Assembly (NCBI GenBank): GCA_005656395.1
Contig: SRSI01000033.1
Location: 166,410-230,409 of the forward strand
Direction: 5' to 3'
DNA from: Strongyloides papillosus
Lineage: Eukaryota > Nematoda > Chromadorea > Rhabditida > Strongyloididae
DNA length: 64,000 nucleotides
Position numbers and translations under genes: made by a program. Shown piece by piece: positions 12,243 through 24,362 of this stretch (within the stretch, counting starts at the first letter, position 1; the number at the start of each line of letters is the position of its first letter). The notes beneath the pieces were generated by a model. That model did not search any database, was not told where the DNA came from, and was given only the letters and a program-made list of their open reading frames with translations.

Positions 12243-13806
12243 TAATTTATATGAAGCAATAAACTAATACATTGGTAAAAATGAAAAATAATTTGTTTTG
12301 CTAATTAAATAAAATATTTTTCATAATGTATTCCTTTTATTACTCTATTTTTACTACAATTTTAAAACCTGAATTTTATAAAATATTTTGAACAAAATTT
12401 GTCAATAAATGTTCATTTTTAGACCTTTCATAAAGAAAATTTTCTGGATTTAAATATTTTCAAACAATGCATTTTTAATCGATAATTTTAAACGTAAGCA
12501 AATTATATAAAAATTAATGTATGTTGAATGGTTAATTATACTTATAATACAAATTTTTTACATTAGCTTTTACAAGAAATTTATGTTTTCTTTTATTACT
12601 TAGCATTATTTCGTAAGAAAAATATTAACAGTTACTAGAGACATTTTCAGACCCTTCTCTACAGTAATCAAAGAAAAAGATATTTTTAAGACATCTGACA
12701 TATCTAAACTATGTCACAGAATCTTTTTTATAAATTTTATTATTTCATTATTATTTTATTTATAAGATATTTAGTGATTTTTCATTTTACATATTTTTTT
12801 CACATTTATTTAGAGGTACAGTCTTGGTAATTAATATTTTGTAACGCACAGATTAATGTTAGAAGTTTAGTTTATGGACTAAAATTTCGCCCCCATTTTT
12901 TAGTTTCTATAAAATCAAAACTTTTATTTTTAATTTTGTACACAATAAAAAGGTCATTGTAACAGAAATGTAGTCACATAATATTCAATCAAAAAACATT
13001 TTTGAATCACTTTATAATTTTGGTCTTTTTACTGGAGATTATTAATATTTTGCAAGGATTAAAATTATATTACAAATAAATAATTTATAGGCTTTTAATT
13101 ACATTTCAAAATAGATAGTCAAGAGAATTACAGATTTCACCTCAACCACATAATAACAAAATAGGTTAAAAATTTAAGCTTAGATGAATGTCTTAATAAA
13201 ATATATGCTTTAAAAATATATACGATTGTATTAAATATAAACTTTTTGTACTGTTTTTTATTGTGCTTTGATATGTATTTGATAATCAAAAATTTCTTTA
13301 GATATTGCAATATGGAAATATTTTAATAATTAGCATGAAATAAGATGATAAAATTTTAAATGTTTTAGTAAGAAAATAAAAGTAAATATTCAACTTAATT
13401 GTTTAAAACTATTTTCTAAGTAAAAGGTTTAACACCTTACAGTTGCTTATTAAAAATCAGTTTTAATGTTTACTTATTATAACGATTAAGTACCAAATGC
13501 GTATAAAACGGTGCGAAGATTTTAAATAAAAAGTAAACATAACAAATTTATAAATGGTGTCTTTTTGTAAACATTATTCATTAATTCATATATTAAAATA
13601 TTTAACTACAGAATTATTGCTGAAATTTTACTTTTTTAGGATTATAATCTTTCAATTATTAATTAAATATTATTTTAGCAAATAAAATATAACTTTGTAA
13701 TACTGAAAAGTTCATTTCAAGATTAAAAAAATATATAGTTATAGGTAAAAAGTGTATTTAAAGTTTGGTAGAGTTTACTCTACAAAGTATATGACTATTC
13801 ATAAAA
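12243..13806. other. intergenic, no gene seen
   Basis: AT-rich spacer between the zinc-finger gene and the first + strand astacin. No exon, RNA gene or clear element is seen. The last 200 bases should contain the astacin promoter. Confidence 0.4.
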
Positions 13807-15420
13807 ATGAAACAAAACATGTGGATTTTTACAATTTCCTTTATAATTTTTAGTATTGTAAGTTTGATATATAATTTTAATTAGTCAATTGATTATTTTA
13901 GATTTTTTTAATATGTGGAGATACGTTAACCTATAATAGAGATCTTGAACATACTGCACAAGCTATAAGAAAATTAAGTCAAATGTATAGGAGAGTTAGA
14001 CGTCAAGCTATTCCCATGAGAGGTGTACAACAAAGACCATCATTTATCAAGCGTATTGGATATGCAGTAAAAAGAAATTTTCTAAAATTGAAAGCAATGA
14101 TGAATCCAAAACTTTATCAAGGAGATGTATTGCTTACGAAAGATCAATCTCAAAGTATACTTCAGCAACTAAGGAATAAATTTTTTAAAAGAGGTTTTAG
14201 ACTTCCAAGTTTTGGTTTTGGTGTCTCTAATGTCACTAGAATAAAAAGAAGAGTAATGTCAAATTTGGCTTATAAATGGGATGGTGCAATACCATTTTAT
14301 GTTGAACCAAATATTAATCAACAAATTGTAATCAAAGCATTACTTGAAATACAGAGAGAAACATGTATTAGGTTTAAACAAGTAGGATCAGCAAAAGTTC
14401 AAAGTTCTGGAATTCGTTATTTTGTTGGACAAGGTTGTAATAGTTATGTGGGTAGGATATATAAAGATAGGTTTCAAGATATAAGTCTCGGACAAAATTG
14501 TTATGATTTGGGTATTATTCAACATGAAACTATGCACGCTTTAGGATTCTTTCACGAACAGTCAAGATTAGATAGAGATAAATTTGTTACGATAGTAAGA
14601 CAAAATATAAATCCTCAACAAATGCATAATTTTGATGTGGTTGATGTAGACGATGGCTTGGACTATGGTCTTTCATATGACTACACATCAATAATGCATT
14701 ATGGAGCAACACTTTTTAGTATAAATGGTCAACCAACTACAGTACCAAATGATAATAATTATAAGATGTCAATGGGTGTCGGTGATCAAGCTTCATTTTT
14801 AGATTACAAATTCTTAAATCTTCATTACTGCGGTAGGGTATGCAATACCAGACTTCAGTGTAGTAATTGGGGATACATTGACCCAAACAGTTGTACCAGG
14901 TATGTTGAGGTAAAAATTTTTTGGGTGGTGTCACCCACATAATTTAACACGTATAAATATTAAAAGTTCACAATAAAAATATTTTATTTACAATAATGAA
15001 ATACTATAATTTGATACCAGATGTAAGTGTCCGAAAGGATTTGATGGACAATTTTGTGAAAAAGTTGCCGTAATGCCTGGAGATTGTGGACAACCTGCGT
15101 TTAAAGCAACCTCAAGCATACAAGAAATAAATGTCAAAGGTTTTAAAAATTGTTATTTTGCAGTTAGTGCTCCACAAGGACAGAGAATTGCTTTTAAATT
15201 AGTTTTTTCGTATATTTCACCTGGCTATGTTGAAGCTTGCACTATACAGAACAGTGTTGAATTTAAATATTATAAAGATAAATCAATTACTGGAGCAAGA
15301 TTTTGCTTAAAAGACATGGAAACAGTTCGTGTAACACAAAATAATTATTTATTAATAGCTTACAATAGTAATCGATCAGATAATGAAGCTACGATATTGT
15401 ATAAAGCAATTAATTTTTAA
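13807..15420 (+). CDS. astacin metalloprotease (M12A), SP-pro-astacin-EGF-CUB
   Basis: There are three exons: 13807-13857, 13902-14899 and 15021-15420. Introns are 44 bases (phase 0) and 121 bases (phase 2). The protein is 482 aa. The signal peptide spans exons 1-2 (IFTISFIIFSIIFLICG). The pro-segment carries the aspartate-switch-like LYQGDVLLTKDQ, then a basic IKRR processing site before the mature domain. The catalytic motif is HETMHALGFFHEQSRLDRDK with Met-turn SIMHY, so zinc ligands and catalytic Glu are all present. The EGF module is CNTRLQCSNWGYIDPNSC..RCKCPKGFDGQFC and is interrupted by intron 2. CUB follows (CGQPAF...). Predicted to be a secreted, zinc-dependent endopeptidase. It stands alone in orientation at the left of the array and is divergent from the - strand genes. 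Intron 2 is homologous to an intron at 31187-31320. Confidence 0.93.
14900..15020 (+). other. intron with a 40-base core shared with another astacin gene
   Basis: Phase-2 intron in the EGF-coding region. Bases 14926-14965 (beginning TGGTGTCACCCACATAATTT) are identical to the reverse complement of 31258-31297, which lies inside the intron of the 30.8-32.2 kb gene. The rest of the intron also aligns. The upstream exon ends TACCAG and the intron itself ends TACCAG, a 6-base direct repeat at the two borders. Confidence 0.9.
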
Positions 15421-15885
15421 AATTATACGTAAAATACAAAATAAGTTTATAAAATCTAAAGAAATTTTGCTTAAATTAAAATGTAACCATCCGTAAATAA
15501 CTAATTTTTTTAAAGTAAACTATTACTTAATTTTTTGTTATATATTTTATATGCATTATATTTTTTCTACTTTTCTTTAGCTTAAGAAAGGACAGGAACA
15601 ATTGTATAAATAAAAAAAATTACTTTTGAAAGTTAAAAAAGTATATATTTCATTAAAGACAAAAAAATTATCTTGCTGTCATAAATAAATATTCTTACAT
15701 TTAACCAAATTACATAATATAGTATGTTTAATGTTAGTTTATCACAGTTATAGAAAAATTTTAACTTTAGTAATATTATAATAAGACATACAATCAGTAA
15801 AATATAATTGAAAAATAAAAACCAATTGTTACGAAAAAAGATAATGTAAAAAATGTCATTATCAAAGCACCAAACTTTATAAGTA
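15421..15885. other. convergent intergenic spacer
   Basis: Lies between the 3' ends of the + strand astacin and the next - strand astacin. Nothing but AT-rich 3' flanking sequence is seen. Confidence 0.4.
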
Positions 15886-17225
15886 CTAATGTTTTTTAAA
15901 CAATAATTTAAATCTACTTCTAGCATCTGTACTTCTATAATATATCAAAACAACATTGCTTTTTGAATAAAAAATAATATTCTTATTGATTCCACAAAAA
16001 CGTGCACCGGTAACAGTTTTATCTTTCCAGTATTTGATTTCTAAACTATCATTTGGTAAACAAATTTTTCGAGTGTAAGGATGTATACTGATAAAAACAA
16101 TATTTATCACAATTTTTGAATTTTTTGGAGCCAATAAATGATAGAAACAGTTTATTTTACCAACAGCCTTTATTTCTTGCTTCGTTCTTAGAGCAACAAA
16201 TCTTGTTCTACCACAGGAGTATGGATTGACTGCAAATCTGCCACAATCATTTCCTACAAATCCTTCTACGCACTTACATTGCAGGCAATTATTAGGATTC
16301 GAATATCCATTATTATGGCATCTAAATGGAGTTGGAGGACATTTATACCTACAGTACATCATATTAACTGTTTTAATGTCAATAAAAGAAAGTTGTTCTA
16401 CTTGACCAATAGTTTTTCTATATAATTCATGCTTGGGTATAATAGTTGAACCATTATTTTTCGTAAAAGAGTCCATATCATAATGCATAATTGATCCATA
16501 ATCATACGGTAAACCAAATGTATTTGAATTTAATGGTGAAGAAATACTAAAATCACTGATAAGAGATTCGTCTACATTGTCCGTCATTATAGTTACGTAT
16601 TGATTTCTATCAATCCTATTATGTTCATGATCAATTCCTAATGCATGCAATGTTTCATGTTGAATTACTCCTACTGTCTGACAATGACCTGCAATAAATA
16701 TATTTTGAAATTGTCTATTAGTTGATCTGCCGATAAAGCTAGCACATTTTTCTCCTGGACAGTATCGTATTCCTGACATTCCCACGATAATTCTATTTAC
16801 TAATTTGAATCTCACGCAAGTTTCCGTTTGTATAATATTTAGTGCTTTTATTATTAATTCACGATCAAGCTTTTCATCAATATAAACGGGTATTAATGAA
16901 AACCAACGTTCTAAAATATTCCCTCTTACCTTTCTTTTTTCTCTATAATATTCTAAATTAAAATCAAGGGAACTTTTACTGATATTCATAACAAATTGCT
17001 AAAAAAATAGAAATTAAAATTTTAGTTTAAATTTTAAGTACCGTTTTATCAGTTCTATTCATATTATATCTTTGAATTTTATCATCAATCAATTTATCTA
17101 CTGAAGTGTCACCTTCCTTGAGTATATGCTAAACTGTTCATAAACATATTTTTTTAAAATCAACTTACACATTTAAAAATAACAGTATTTACAGAAAAAA
17201 TTATAAAATAGTGAATAAACTTCAT
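15886..17225 (-). CDS. astacin metalloprotease, intact three-exon copy of the - strand subfamily
   Basis: Exons (minus strand) are 17169-17225 (19 codons, signal peptide MKFIHYFIIFSVNTVIFKC), 17042-17128 (29 codons) and 15886-16998. Both introns are phase 0 and about 40 bases. The protein is 418 aa. Exon 2 plus the start of exon 3 form a pro-segment of about 60 residues ending at the furin-like site REKRK. The catalytic domain has HETLHALGIDHEHNRIDR and Met-turn SIMHY. EGF is CHNNGYSNPNNCLQCKCVEGF and CUB is CGRTRF...VTGARFCG...FKLLFKKH. All catalytic residues are present. The pro-segment has no FxGD aspartate switch in the usual position (exon 2 has only KEGD). Same orientation as the next five copies, which share the exon structure. 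Confidence 0.93.
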
Positions 17226-17776
17226 TTATTCAATAAATAAAACATGAGTATAATATTTTAACATTAAAAATATATATTTTAATTTGATAATAAATATTAA
17301 AACAAACTCTAAAAGATGAATAAAAATATATATTATATGTTTATTGATCTCAAAAAGTTGATCTCCACAAATGATTATTAATGAAATTTTGTAAAAAGAG
17401 TAGTATTCATAATAATCAAATTTTCTAAATTTTTTTTTAATTCATCAAAAACATATTCATAATTTTAATTCCTTTGTGTTTTGGTTCAAGTCTTAAGTAT
17501 GATATGTGGCAGATTTCTATCCATAGTAATGAAATTTAAAAGATATTTTCCCAAAAATTTTAAGAGTATATCTTATTGCTATGACGAAATATTTATTTAA
17601 CATAATTATATCATTTTATAATATTTTATCAATGTTGTAAACAGATTTAATCCTACAAAATTATATAAGAATTATAATCGTTAAGTTTTATTGAAAAAAA
17701 GAAGTGGTTATGGTAGAAAATAGTAAAAATGATATTCTTAAGATTAATTTTGTTAATGTCTTATTTTGTTTTAATT
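17226..17776. other. promoter of the 15.9-kb gene and 3' flank of the next copy
   Basis: Contains duplicated astacin flank sequence. No separate gene is seen. Confidence 0.4.
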
Positions 17777-19126
17777 CTAGAGTTTTTTAAATATTACTCT
17801 AAATTTATTTCTATCATCTCTACTTCGATAATATATCAAAACAACATTACTTTTAGAATAAAATATGACGTTTCTGTTGACTCCACAGAATCTTGCCCCT
17901 GTAACAGTTTTATCTTGCCAGAATTTAATTTCCAGGCAATCTTGCGGCCAACATGGCTTTCTCTTGTAAGGATGTATACTAGTAAAAACAATTTTTACTA
18001 CGATTCTAGAACGTTCTTGAGTCGTCAAACGATAGTAACAGTTTTTTTTACCAAATGCTTTGAGTTCTTGGGGAAATATTTGAGCAACATGTCTTGACTT
18101 ATGGCATGAAAATCTTTTAATTATAAAATCTTGACAGTACTTTCCTACAAATCCCTCTACGCAAATGCAATCAAAGCATGTATTAGAATTTTGATAAGAT
18201 TGGTTTAGGCACTCCAGATTATTGGTACACTTCTTATTGCAGTAAAACACATTAATTGTTTGAATGTCAATAAAAGAAAGTGATTGTAATTGACCAATAG
18301 TTTTCTCATATATTTGATATTTTGGTACAATTGTTGGTTGTTTATTCTTAGAGTAAGCATACATATCATAATGCATAAGTGATCCATAATCATATGGTAA
18401 TCCAAATGTATTTGAGTTTATGGGCAATGCAATACGAAAATCGCGAATTAAAGCGTCGTTTACATTTTTAAAAAGTATTGATACATATTTATCTCTATCA
18501 ATTCTATTATGCTCATGTTCGATTCCCAATGCGTGTAAAGTTTCATGTGTAATTGATCCTAAATTTTCACAAAACTTTGCGATAAAAATCTTTTGGAATT
18601 TTTTGTTTACTCTTTTTCCCACAAAACTTGCGCAAGTTTCTCCGTGATAGTAATGAATCCCTGACATATGTTTATAGATTTTATTTACTTCATAAAATCT
18701 GACGCACGTTTCTGATTGTATTTTGTACAGTGCCTTTACTATTAAGTTACGATTAAGCCCTTTTTCAATGTAAAACGGTATCGATGAAAGCCATATTTTT
18801 TTTCTGTTTCCTGTTATTTTTCTTTTCTTTCTATAAGATTCCAAGTCATAATAAAGATGGATATTTCTAGTGTTTACTATAAATTGCTTAAAAACTTTAA
18901 AATTTAGACATTAGTACCAATAGTTAGAACTATTTTACGAATTTCACTCATTTTAAAGCTGGAATAATGTTAGTTTTAATTTCTCATTGTTTCTTCTCTC
19001 CTATTGTTTCTCTCTCTTCATTTCTTAAATGCTAGAAATTTCTTTTAAATACATTAAAATATAACTTACACATTTAAAAATAACAGCATTTACAATATAT
19101 AATAAAATGTAATTAATTAACAACAT
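17777..19126 (-). CDS. astacin metalloprotease with degenerate exon 2
   Basis: Exon 1 is 19070-19126 (19 codons, MLLINYILLYIVNAVIFKC) and exon 3 is 17777-18886. The expected exon 2 (about 18918-19031) still has splice sites but contains in-frame stops and is out of frame with its homologues. Because both introns are phase 0, joining exon 1 directly to exon 3 keeps the frame and would give 388 aa, so the gene may survive by exon skipping. Otherwise it is a recent pseudogene. The catalytic domain looks intact: HETLHALGIEHEHNRIDR and Met-turn SLMHY, then EGF and CUB (CHKSRH...VTGARFCG...FRVIFKKL). Exon 2 encodes only part of the pro-segment, so its loss need not affect catalysis but could affect latency. 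Confidence 0.8.
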
Positions 19127-19690
19127 TGGTTTTTTATTTTTAAAACTAAATCAATATTACTATCATCTATTGTAAAAAAATTGAACTAGAAAATTAAATA
19201 TTTAAAAAATCTAGCCAATAACTGTGAGTATATAGTAATGAATAATATTTATCAATTACCAAAAATCGAACACCCGCGGATTGTTATTTTTAAAATTTAT
19301 ATTCTTTCATTATTACTCAAGAGTGTTTTCATTTAACGTTCGTATTTTTAAAAGTCATTAGCTCAGAATACAAATTTAAAGTATGATACATAGGTAAATT
19401 TAAAAGCATATTTCTTGAAGTTAAGGAAATTTTTAGAGTGTTTAAAATGTGTCGTATTGCTTTAGAAAAAATTTTCATTGATTAATAAGATTTTAAAAAT
19501 TATCAAACTATACTATATGCTAGTTTGTAAACTTTATTGAAAAATTTATTAATAGATATAATTTTAAGTATCATTTTTATAAAATAAATAAAACCGTTAG
19601 AAACTAATTTTAAAAACCAGTTATAGCGGATAATAACAAAAATAGTGATGTAATAATTACCACTGTTGAATCATTAAATATTGTTTTATT
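19127..19690. other. intergenic spacer
   Basis: Upstream of the 17.8-kb gene and downstream of the disrupted copy. No gene is seen. The end near 19590-19690 is similar to 3' flanks of other copies. Confidence 0.4.
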
Positions 19691-21663
19691 TTAATGCTTT
19701 TTAAATATAAATTTAAAATTATTTCTACTATCCGTACTTTTAAAATATATTATAACATTATTACTTTTGGAATAAAGAATAATATTAGGAGACCCTATAC
19801 ACTCACCCAGCGAATAAATATTATTCCAACAGATCGGATATATTATACCAAACACACTAAGTACATGTACCAATAATAAAAAATTGCATGTTTATTTTTA
19901 AAACTTTCTTATGAAAAAGAAAGTTTATGATCCATATATGTATTTAATTTTACCAAAAGTGACATACAATAATGTTAAAAAAAATTAATATCAACAATAA
20001 ACGAATTTATTTTGAAATAGTAAAACCACTTTTTTTTCAAAAAAAAAGTTAACATTAAAATTGATATTTTTAATGAAATATTTAATTTCTTTTGTAGAAC
20101 GTTAAATTTTTTTATTTAAATCGGGTAGGGGTCACGATCAAATGCAGTGCAATCATAAAATGAATCCAAAAAATGTCAAAAAGTACGTTTACTATTTTAA
20201 AATTTAACTTTTAAAATAATGTATAATGACTAAGTTCTTTTAAACTAATTATTGTTACTACTGTTAAATGTTTTTTACTATAAAATAATGTCTGTAGTAA
20301 TAATTTATTATTTTGATTTTCGTGACGAAACAATTTGTATTTTCGTGGTGAGACATGCATGACAAAATTTGTTAATTTACTGGGTGAGTGTATAATAAGC
20401 CAATATTAGTCCGGATTCCACAAAATCGTGCTCCTGTAACTGTCTTATCATCCCAATATTTAATTTCTAAAGAATCTTCTGGCCAACAATATCGTCGTTG
20501 AAATGGGTATATAATGATGTGAAAAATTTTTATTATAATTTTTGAATATTTTCGAGTCATCAAATGATAGTAACAATTTTTGATACCATAAGATTTTAGC
20601 ACTTGTGGAGATCTTTTTGCCACATGTGTTGACATACCGCATGAAGGAATATTCATAACAAAATGATTACAATCATTTCCCACAAATCCGTCCACGCACT
20701 TGCATCGAAAACAAAAATTGGAATCTTGATAACTACCCTTATAACAATCTATCTTAAAGCTACACTTATTCATACAGTAAAGTAAATTAATTGTTTTAAT
20801 GTCAATAAAAGATAGTTTACGTACGTGACCAATAGTATTTTTATATATATAATGCTTGGGTACTATTGTTGGTTTTCCATTTTTGGAAGAAGCATACATT
20901 GTATAATGCATAATTGATCCATAATCATATGGTAAACCAAATGTATTTGAATCAACTAATGATGAAATTCGAAAATCCTCTGCTGAAGATTTGTCTATAT
21001 TTTCATATAGTATAGACACATAGTGATCTCTATCAATCCTATTATGCTCATGATCAACTCCCAATGCATGTAAAGTTTCGTGCTGAATTCCTCCAATGGT
21101 TTCACAAGTTTTTGCAATAAATATCTTTTGGAATTTTTTAGCTAATAATTTTCCCAAGTGACTAGCACAAACATCTCCTGGATAATATTGTATGCCTGAC
21201 ATCTTGGAAATTTTTTTTACTTCATAAAATCTAACGCATGTTTCTGATTGTATTTCACGTAATGCTCTAATTATTAAGCTGTGATTAAGTCTACTATCAA
21301 CAAAAAATGGTATCGCTGAGGTCCATATATGTGACTTTTTCCCTTTTACTTTTCTTTTTTCTCTGTAAGATTCTAAGTCTGAATAACTAGAACCTTTATT
21401 GATATTTCCTATAATTAGCTTAAAAACATAAAAATTAAAATATTATTTTAAATATTTAGTACCGTTTTACTGATTTCATCACTACTAAGGTTTTGAATAT
21501 TAATATTAGTGATTTCTCTTTTTCCTTTTTCTACTACCAAATCTACTTTCTTACTAGTTGAGTACTAAAATCTTGTCAAGTTTAGTTAGATTTAATATGT
21601 ACTTACACATCTTAAAATAACAATATTTATAATGCATAGTAAATAAAAATAAATAAACTTCAT
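19691..21663 (-). pseudogene. astacin gene split by a transposon-like insertion in the CUB domain
   Basis: Exons are 21607-21663 (signal peptide), 21463-21564 (34 codons) and 20410-21418 up to the break. The 3' remainder of the CUB is at 19691-19788 (NIILYSKSNNVIIYFKSTDS...FKFIFKKH). A 613-bp segment (19789-20401) separates the two, bordered on both sides by the 8-base repeat AATATTAG. Removing the insert and one repeat copy leaves the frame open and aligned to paralogues, so the gene was intact before insertion. As it stands, translation runs into the insert and ends at 20372 (VTGARFCGIRTNIGLLYTHPVN), losing the last 30 or so CUB residues. The catalytic domain is intact (HETLHALGVDHEHNRIDR, SIMHY), so a protease with a clipped CUB could still be made. 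Confidence 0.93.
19789..20401. mobile_element. 613-bp non-autonomous element with 8-bp target duplication
   Basis: Flanked by AATATTAG at 19781-19788 and 20402-20409. Seven bases inside each border is an inverted repeat: TATACACTCACCCAG on the left, and the same 15 bases on the opposite strand on the right. The outermost 7 bases (GAGACCC and GGCTTAT) match poorly. No transposase frame is present. An 8-bp duplication is usual for hAT-type and a few other DNA transposons, but the termini do not allow a firm class. Confidence 0.85.
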
Positions 21664-22353
21664 TTGTCTTTTATTCGAAGTATTAAAGTATTATTTACCT
21701 TTAAAAGTATACTATTAAACAAGTAAAATTTTCAAAATTGTCTTTAGTAGAGAGTTGGACAAGAAAAAAGTATTCTTTATTTAACATAACAGATACAATA
21801 AAGTATAGCAGATTGTAAATTAACATAATTAAATATAACTAATAAAAGCCTAATAAAGTTTAACGTACTACGAAATCTTAGAGTTACCAGATCTGTAAGA
21901 CTATAGCAAAAATATAATTAATAGAGGTAAAGTGGATGACTTTACGCCTGAAATGTAAAATTATATAGTTACAATAATAAGATAATATATGAAATATGAT
22001 GTAACTTTAAAATAAACTACTTTTACAAATCTGAAAACTTATATATCTAAATAATGAAATTTCTAGAGGTAGCTAATAATAAAGGTAAAATTTGGAATAG
22101 GAATTTTTAAAGATTCTAGAAAATTTCATTCTTAAAACAAAGAGCATTAAAAATAAATATTACGTGTTCATGTAACATTCGATAAAGAGAAATGTTTTTT
22201 ATTAACTATAAAGCCAAATATTTTTAAAATGTAGTACATTATGCAAATATACAAAATCAATATTTTTATGATTTTCGAAAATTAGCTATCCACGTAAAGT
22301 CATGAATTTATATAAAAATACAAACTTTTGTTATTATCAATATTTTTTTTATA
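21664..22353. repeat. spacer containing one arm of a diverged inverted duplication
   Basis: The interval 21775-22160 aligns, diverged, to the reverse complement of 26410-26825. Neither arm has a gene. Confidence 0.5.
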
Positions 22354-22988
22354 TACAGAGTGTTTCAAAAAAAAGCACCTTTTTTAAATTTAAATAACTC
22401 CGTTTATCTTCAACCAATTTTAATAATTTTTTTCTTCTTGTAAATAAACTCTTGAAGTTTTATTGGAAAAAAGTTTCCAATTTTTTTTATGCAAAATGAG
22501 ATCGAAAATTATATAAAATTTTTATTAAGTTTTAATTTCAAAAAGGTGCTCTTAAAGATAACTATCTTGACCTAACATGATTTAAGTCTTTTTTTATAAT
22601 TTCAAAAACTTTTCTCCAGAACTTCCTTATTATTATTAATCACTTCGAAAGCTTTCTAAATTATTTTCTTTTAAATTCTACTAATTTCCACTTTTTGTGC
22701 TGTATACAGACGATTTGACATAGTTTTATAAGAAAAACTTTATTGAGGTTAAGTTAAATCGTCTAGGAAACCAAAGCAAAAATGTTAATTTTATTAAATA
22801 CACACTATTCTAAGATTAAAATTTAATACTTGGAAACATTTGTTTTTCTTTAAATATTTTTATAATAAACAAAACTCGAAGGTCTTGACCATAAATTAAT
22901 CCAAAATTTATCAAAATCAATTGAAATGAACGGAGTTATTAAAATTTATAAAAAGGGAACACTTATGTGAAACAATTTGTTTTTTTAT
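22354..22988. mobile_element. fold-back element, about 635 bp
   Basis: The left end TACAGAGTGTTTCAAAAAAA continues to AAATAACTCCGTTTATCTTC. The right end, read on the minus strand, gives TTGTTTCACATAAGTGTTCC continuing to AATAACTCCGTTCATTTC, an imperfect inverted repeat of about 80 bases. A TA flanks the left end. There is no coding capacity. The end motif is related to the elements at 2780 and 23498. Confidence 0.65.
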
Positions 22989-23497
22989 AACATTTCAGAA
23001 ATGTATTTTTTGAAATATTATTATTTTGGTTTCTAAAGATTTCTGAGTTCAAGTATAAAACATGACATGTATGAGATTTCTGTACATACTATTAAAATTG
23101 AACTAACACTTTTTATAAATATAAAAATGTATTTTATCTTTACAAAAAAATACTCGTTTATTTAACTTAATTATACAAATTATTTTAATTTATAATATCC
23201 CATCAATATTAAAGAAAAAAACTGAATCTTAGGAAAAGTTTACAAAAGAATTACTACTATTGAAAAATAAGAAGTAATTACAGCGGATATTGTCGAAGAT
23301 AGCAATAAAAAATTTAATACTGTTAATGTACTAAACATCCCTCAATACTATTAGTGCCATTATTTTTATGACATTAAGATGTATATAAAATGTGACAAAA
23401 ACAGTTTTTGTTGCATTGTCTATTTCGAATTTATCAAGGGTTATTTCGGTAAGAAAAATGTTTTTTTTAAATATGATCAAATTATATTTTTTTAATA
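22989..23497. other. orphan astacin 3' flank without a gene
   Basis: The interval 23030-23340 aligns in direct orientation with 26985-27300, which is the 3' flank of the 27.3-kb astacin gene. No astacin exon follows it here. This looks like the scar of a lost gene copy. Confidence 0.55.
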
Positions 23498-24362
23498 TAC
23501 ATAGTGTCTAAAAAATTACCGGAAAAGTTAAAATAAAAATAATCTTCTTCAATGTAAACAAATTTTTATAATATTATGTTCATTTGAAAGATCGACTTTT
23601 AACAAATGTTTTAAAAAATGTTATAATTTAAAATGTGGTTATGACTACTTATTAACCTCTATTTTTTCAATGATTTTTAAGATATTTTAATTTTTCAAAA
23701 CGATGTTACTTTTGGAAACCTTAATATTTTTTATTATTTTTGTATGCATCTGATAGTCCATTTTGTATTACACAAATTATTTAATGATTTATTAGTAGAT
23801 ATCTATTATAGGTAAAATTATGAAACATTGAATTTTTTTCATAATGAAAATAATCTTTTGTTACTTTTATTAAGACTAAAAGTAAATATATAACTATTAT
23901 TACTAACAAATAATATTCTACATGATTTAATAATTGTTGCTCTTTATTATCGAAAATATAAATATTTTTGAACAACTAAATTTTTTAGTTGAAAAATTGT
24001 TTAAAAATGTACCTTACAAAAGTATTTATATCTTATTTTAAAATAATTATTTATTTATAAATCATTAAAACTGTTTTAGAGAAGAAAGTAATCTATCAGA
24101 TACGTATAAAAGGGTATAAAAATATAAGTTTTCAGAAAGTTAAATCGTTTTGAATAATTAAAGAATCTTATAAATTATAAAAAAATGAAAGCTATATGAG
24201 TGATCATAACTAATTATTAAAATAACACTTTTACACTCTTTTTAAACCAATTTAAAAATTCGAAATTAATCTTTCAAAAAAGCATAACATGATAAAAATA
24301 TTACTACATTAAAGAAAGCTATTTTTTTTTAATTTTTCCGGTAACTTTTTAGACACTTTGTA
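23498..24362. mobile_element. fold-back/MITE-type element, TA-flanked, long TIRs
   Basis: The ends are TACATAGTGTCTAAAAAATT and, on the other strand, TACAAAGTGTCTAAAAAGTT, both next to TA. The inverted repeats extend roughly 200 bases. The layout and internal sequence (for example ATGTTCATTTGAAAG in the arms) match the element at 2780-3679. It has no transposase. Confidence 0.75.

Noticed and set aside
14905..14942. Astacin at 13.8 kb ending at 14942 as a CUB-less protein
   Set aside because: The frame simply reads into a GT..AG intron. Splicing 14900-15020 restores the EGF cysteines and the CUB exactly.
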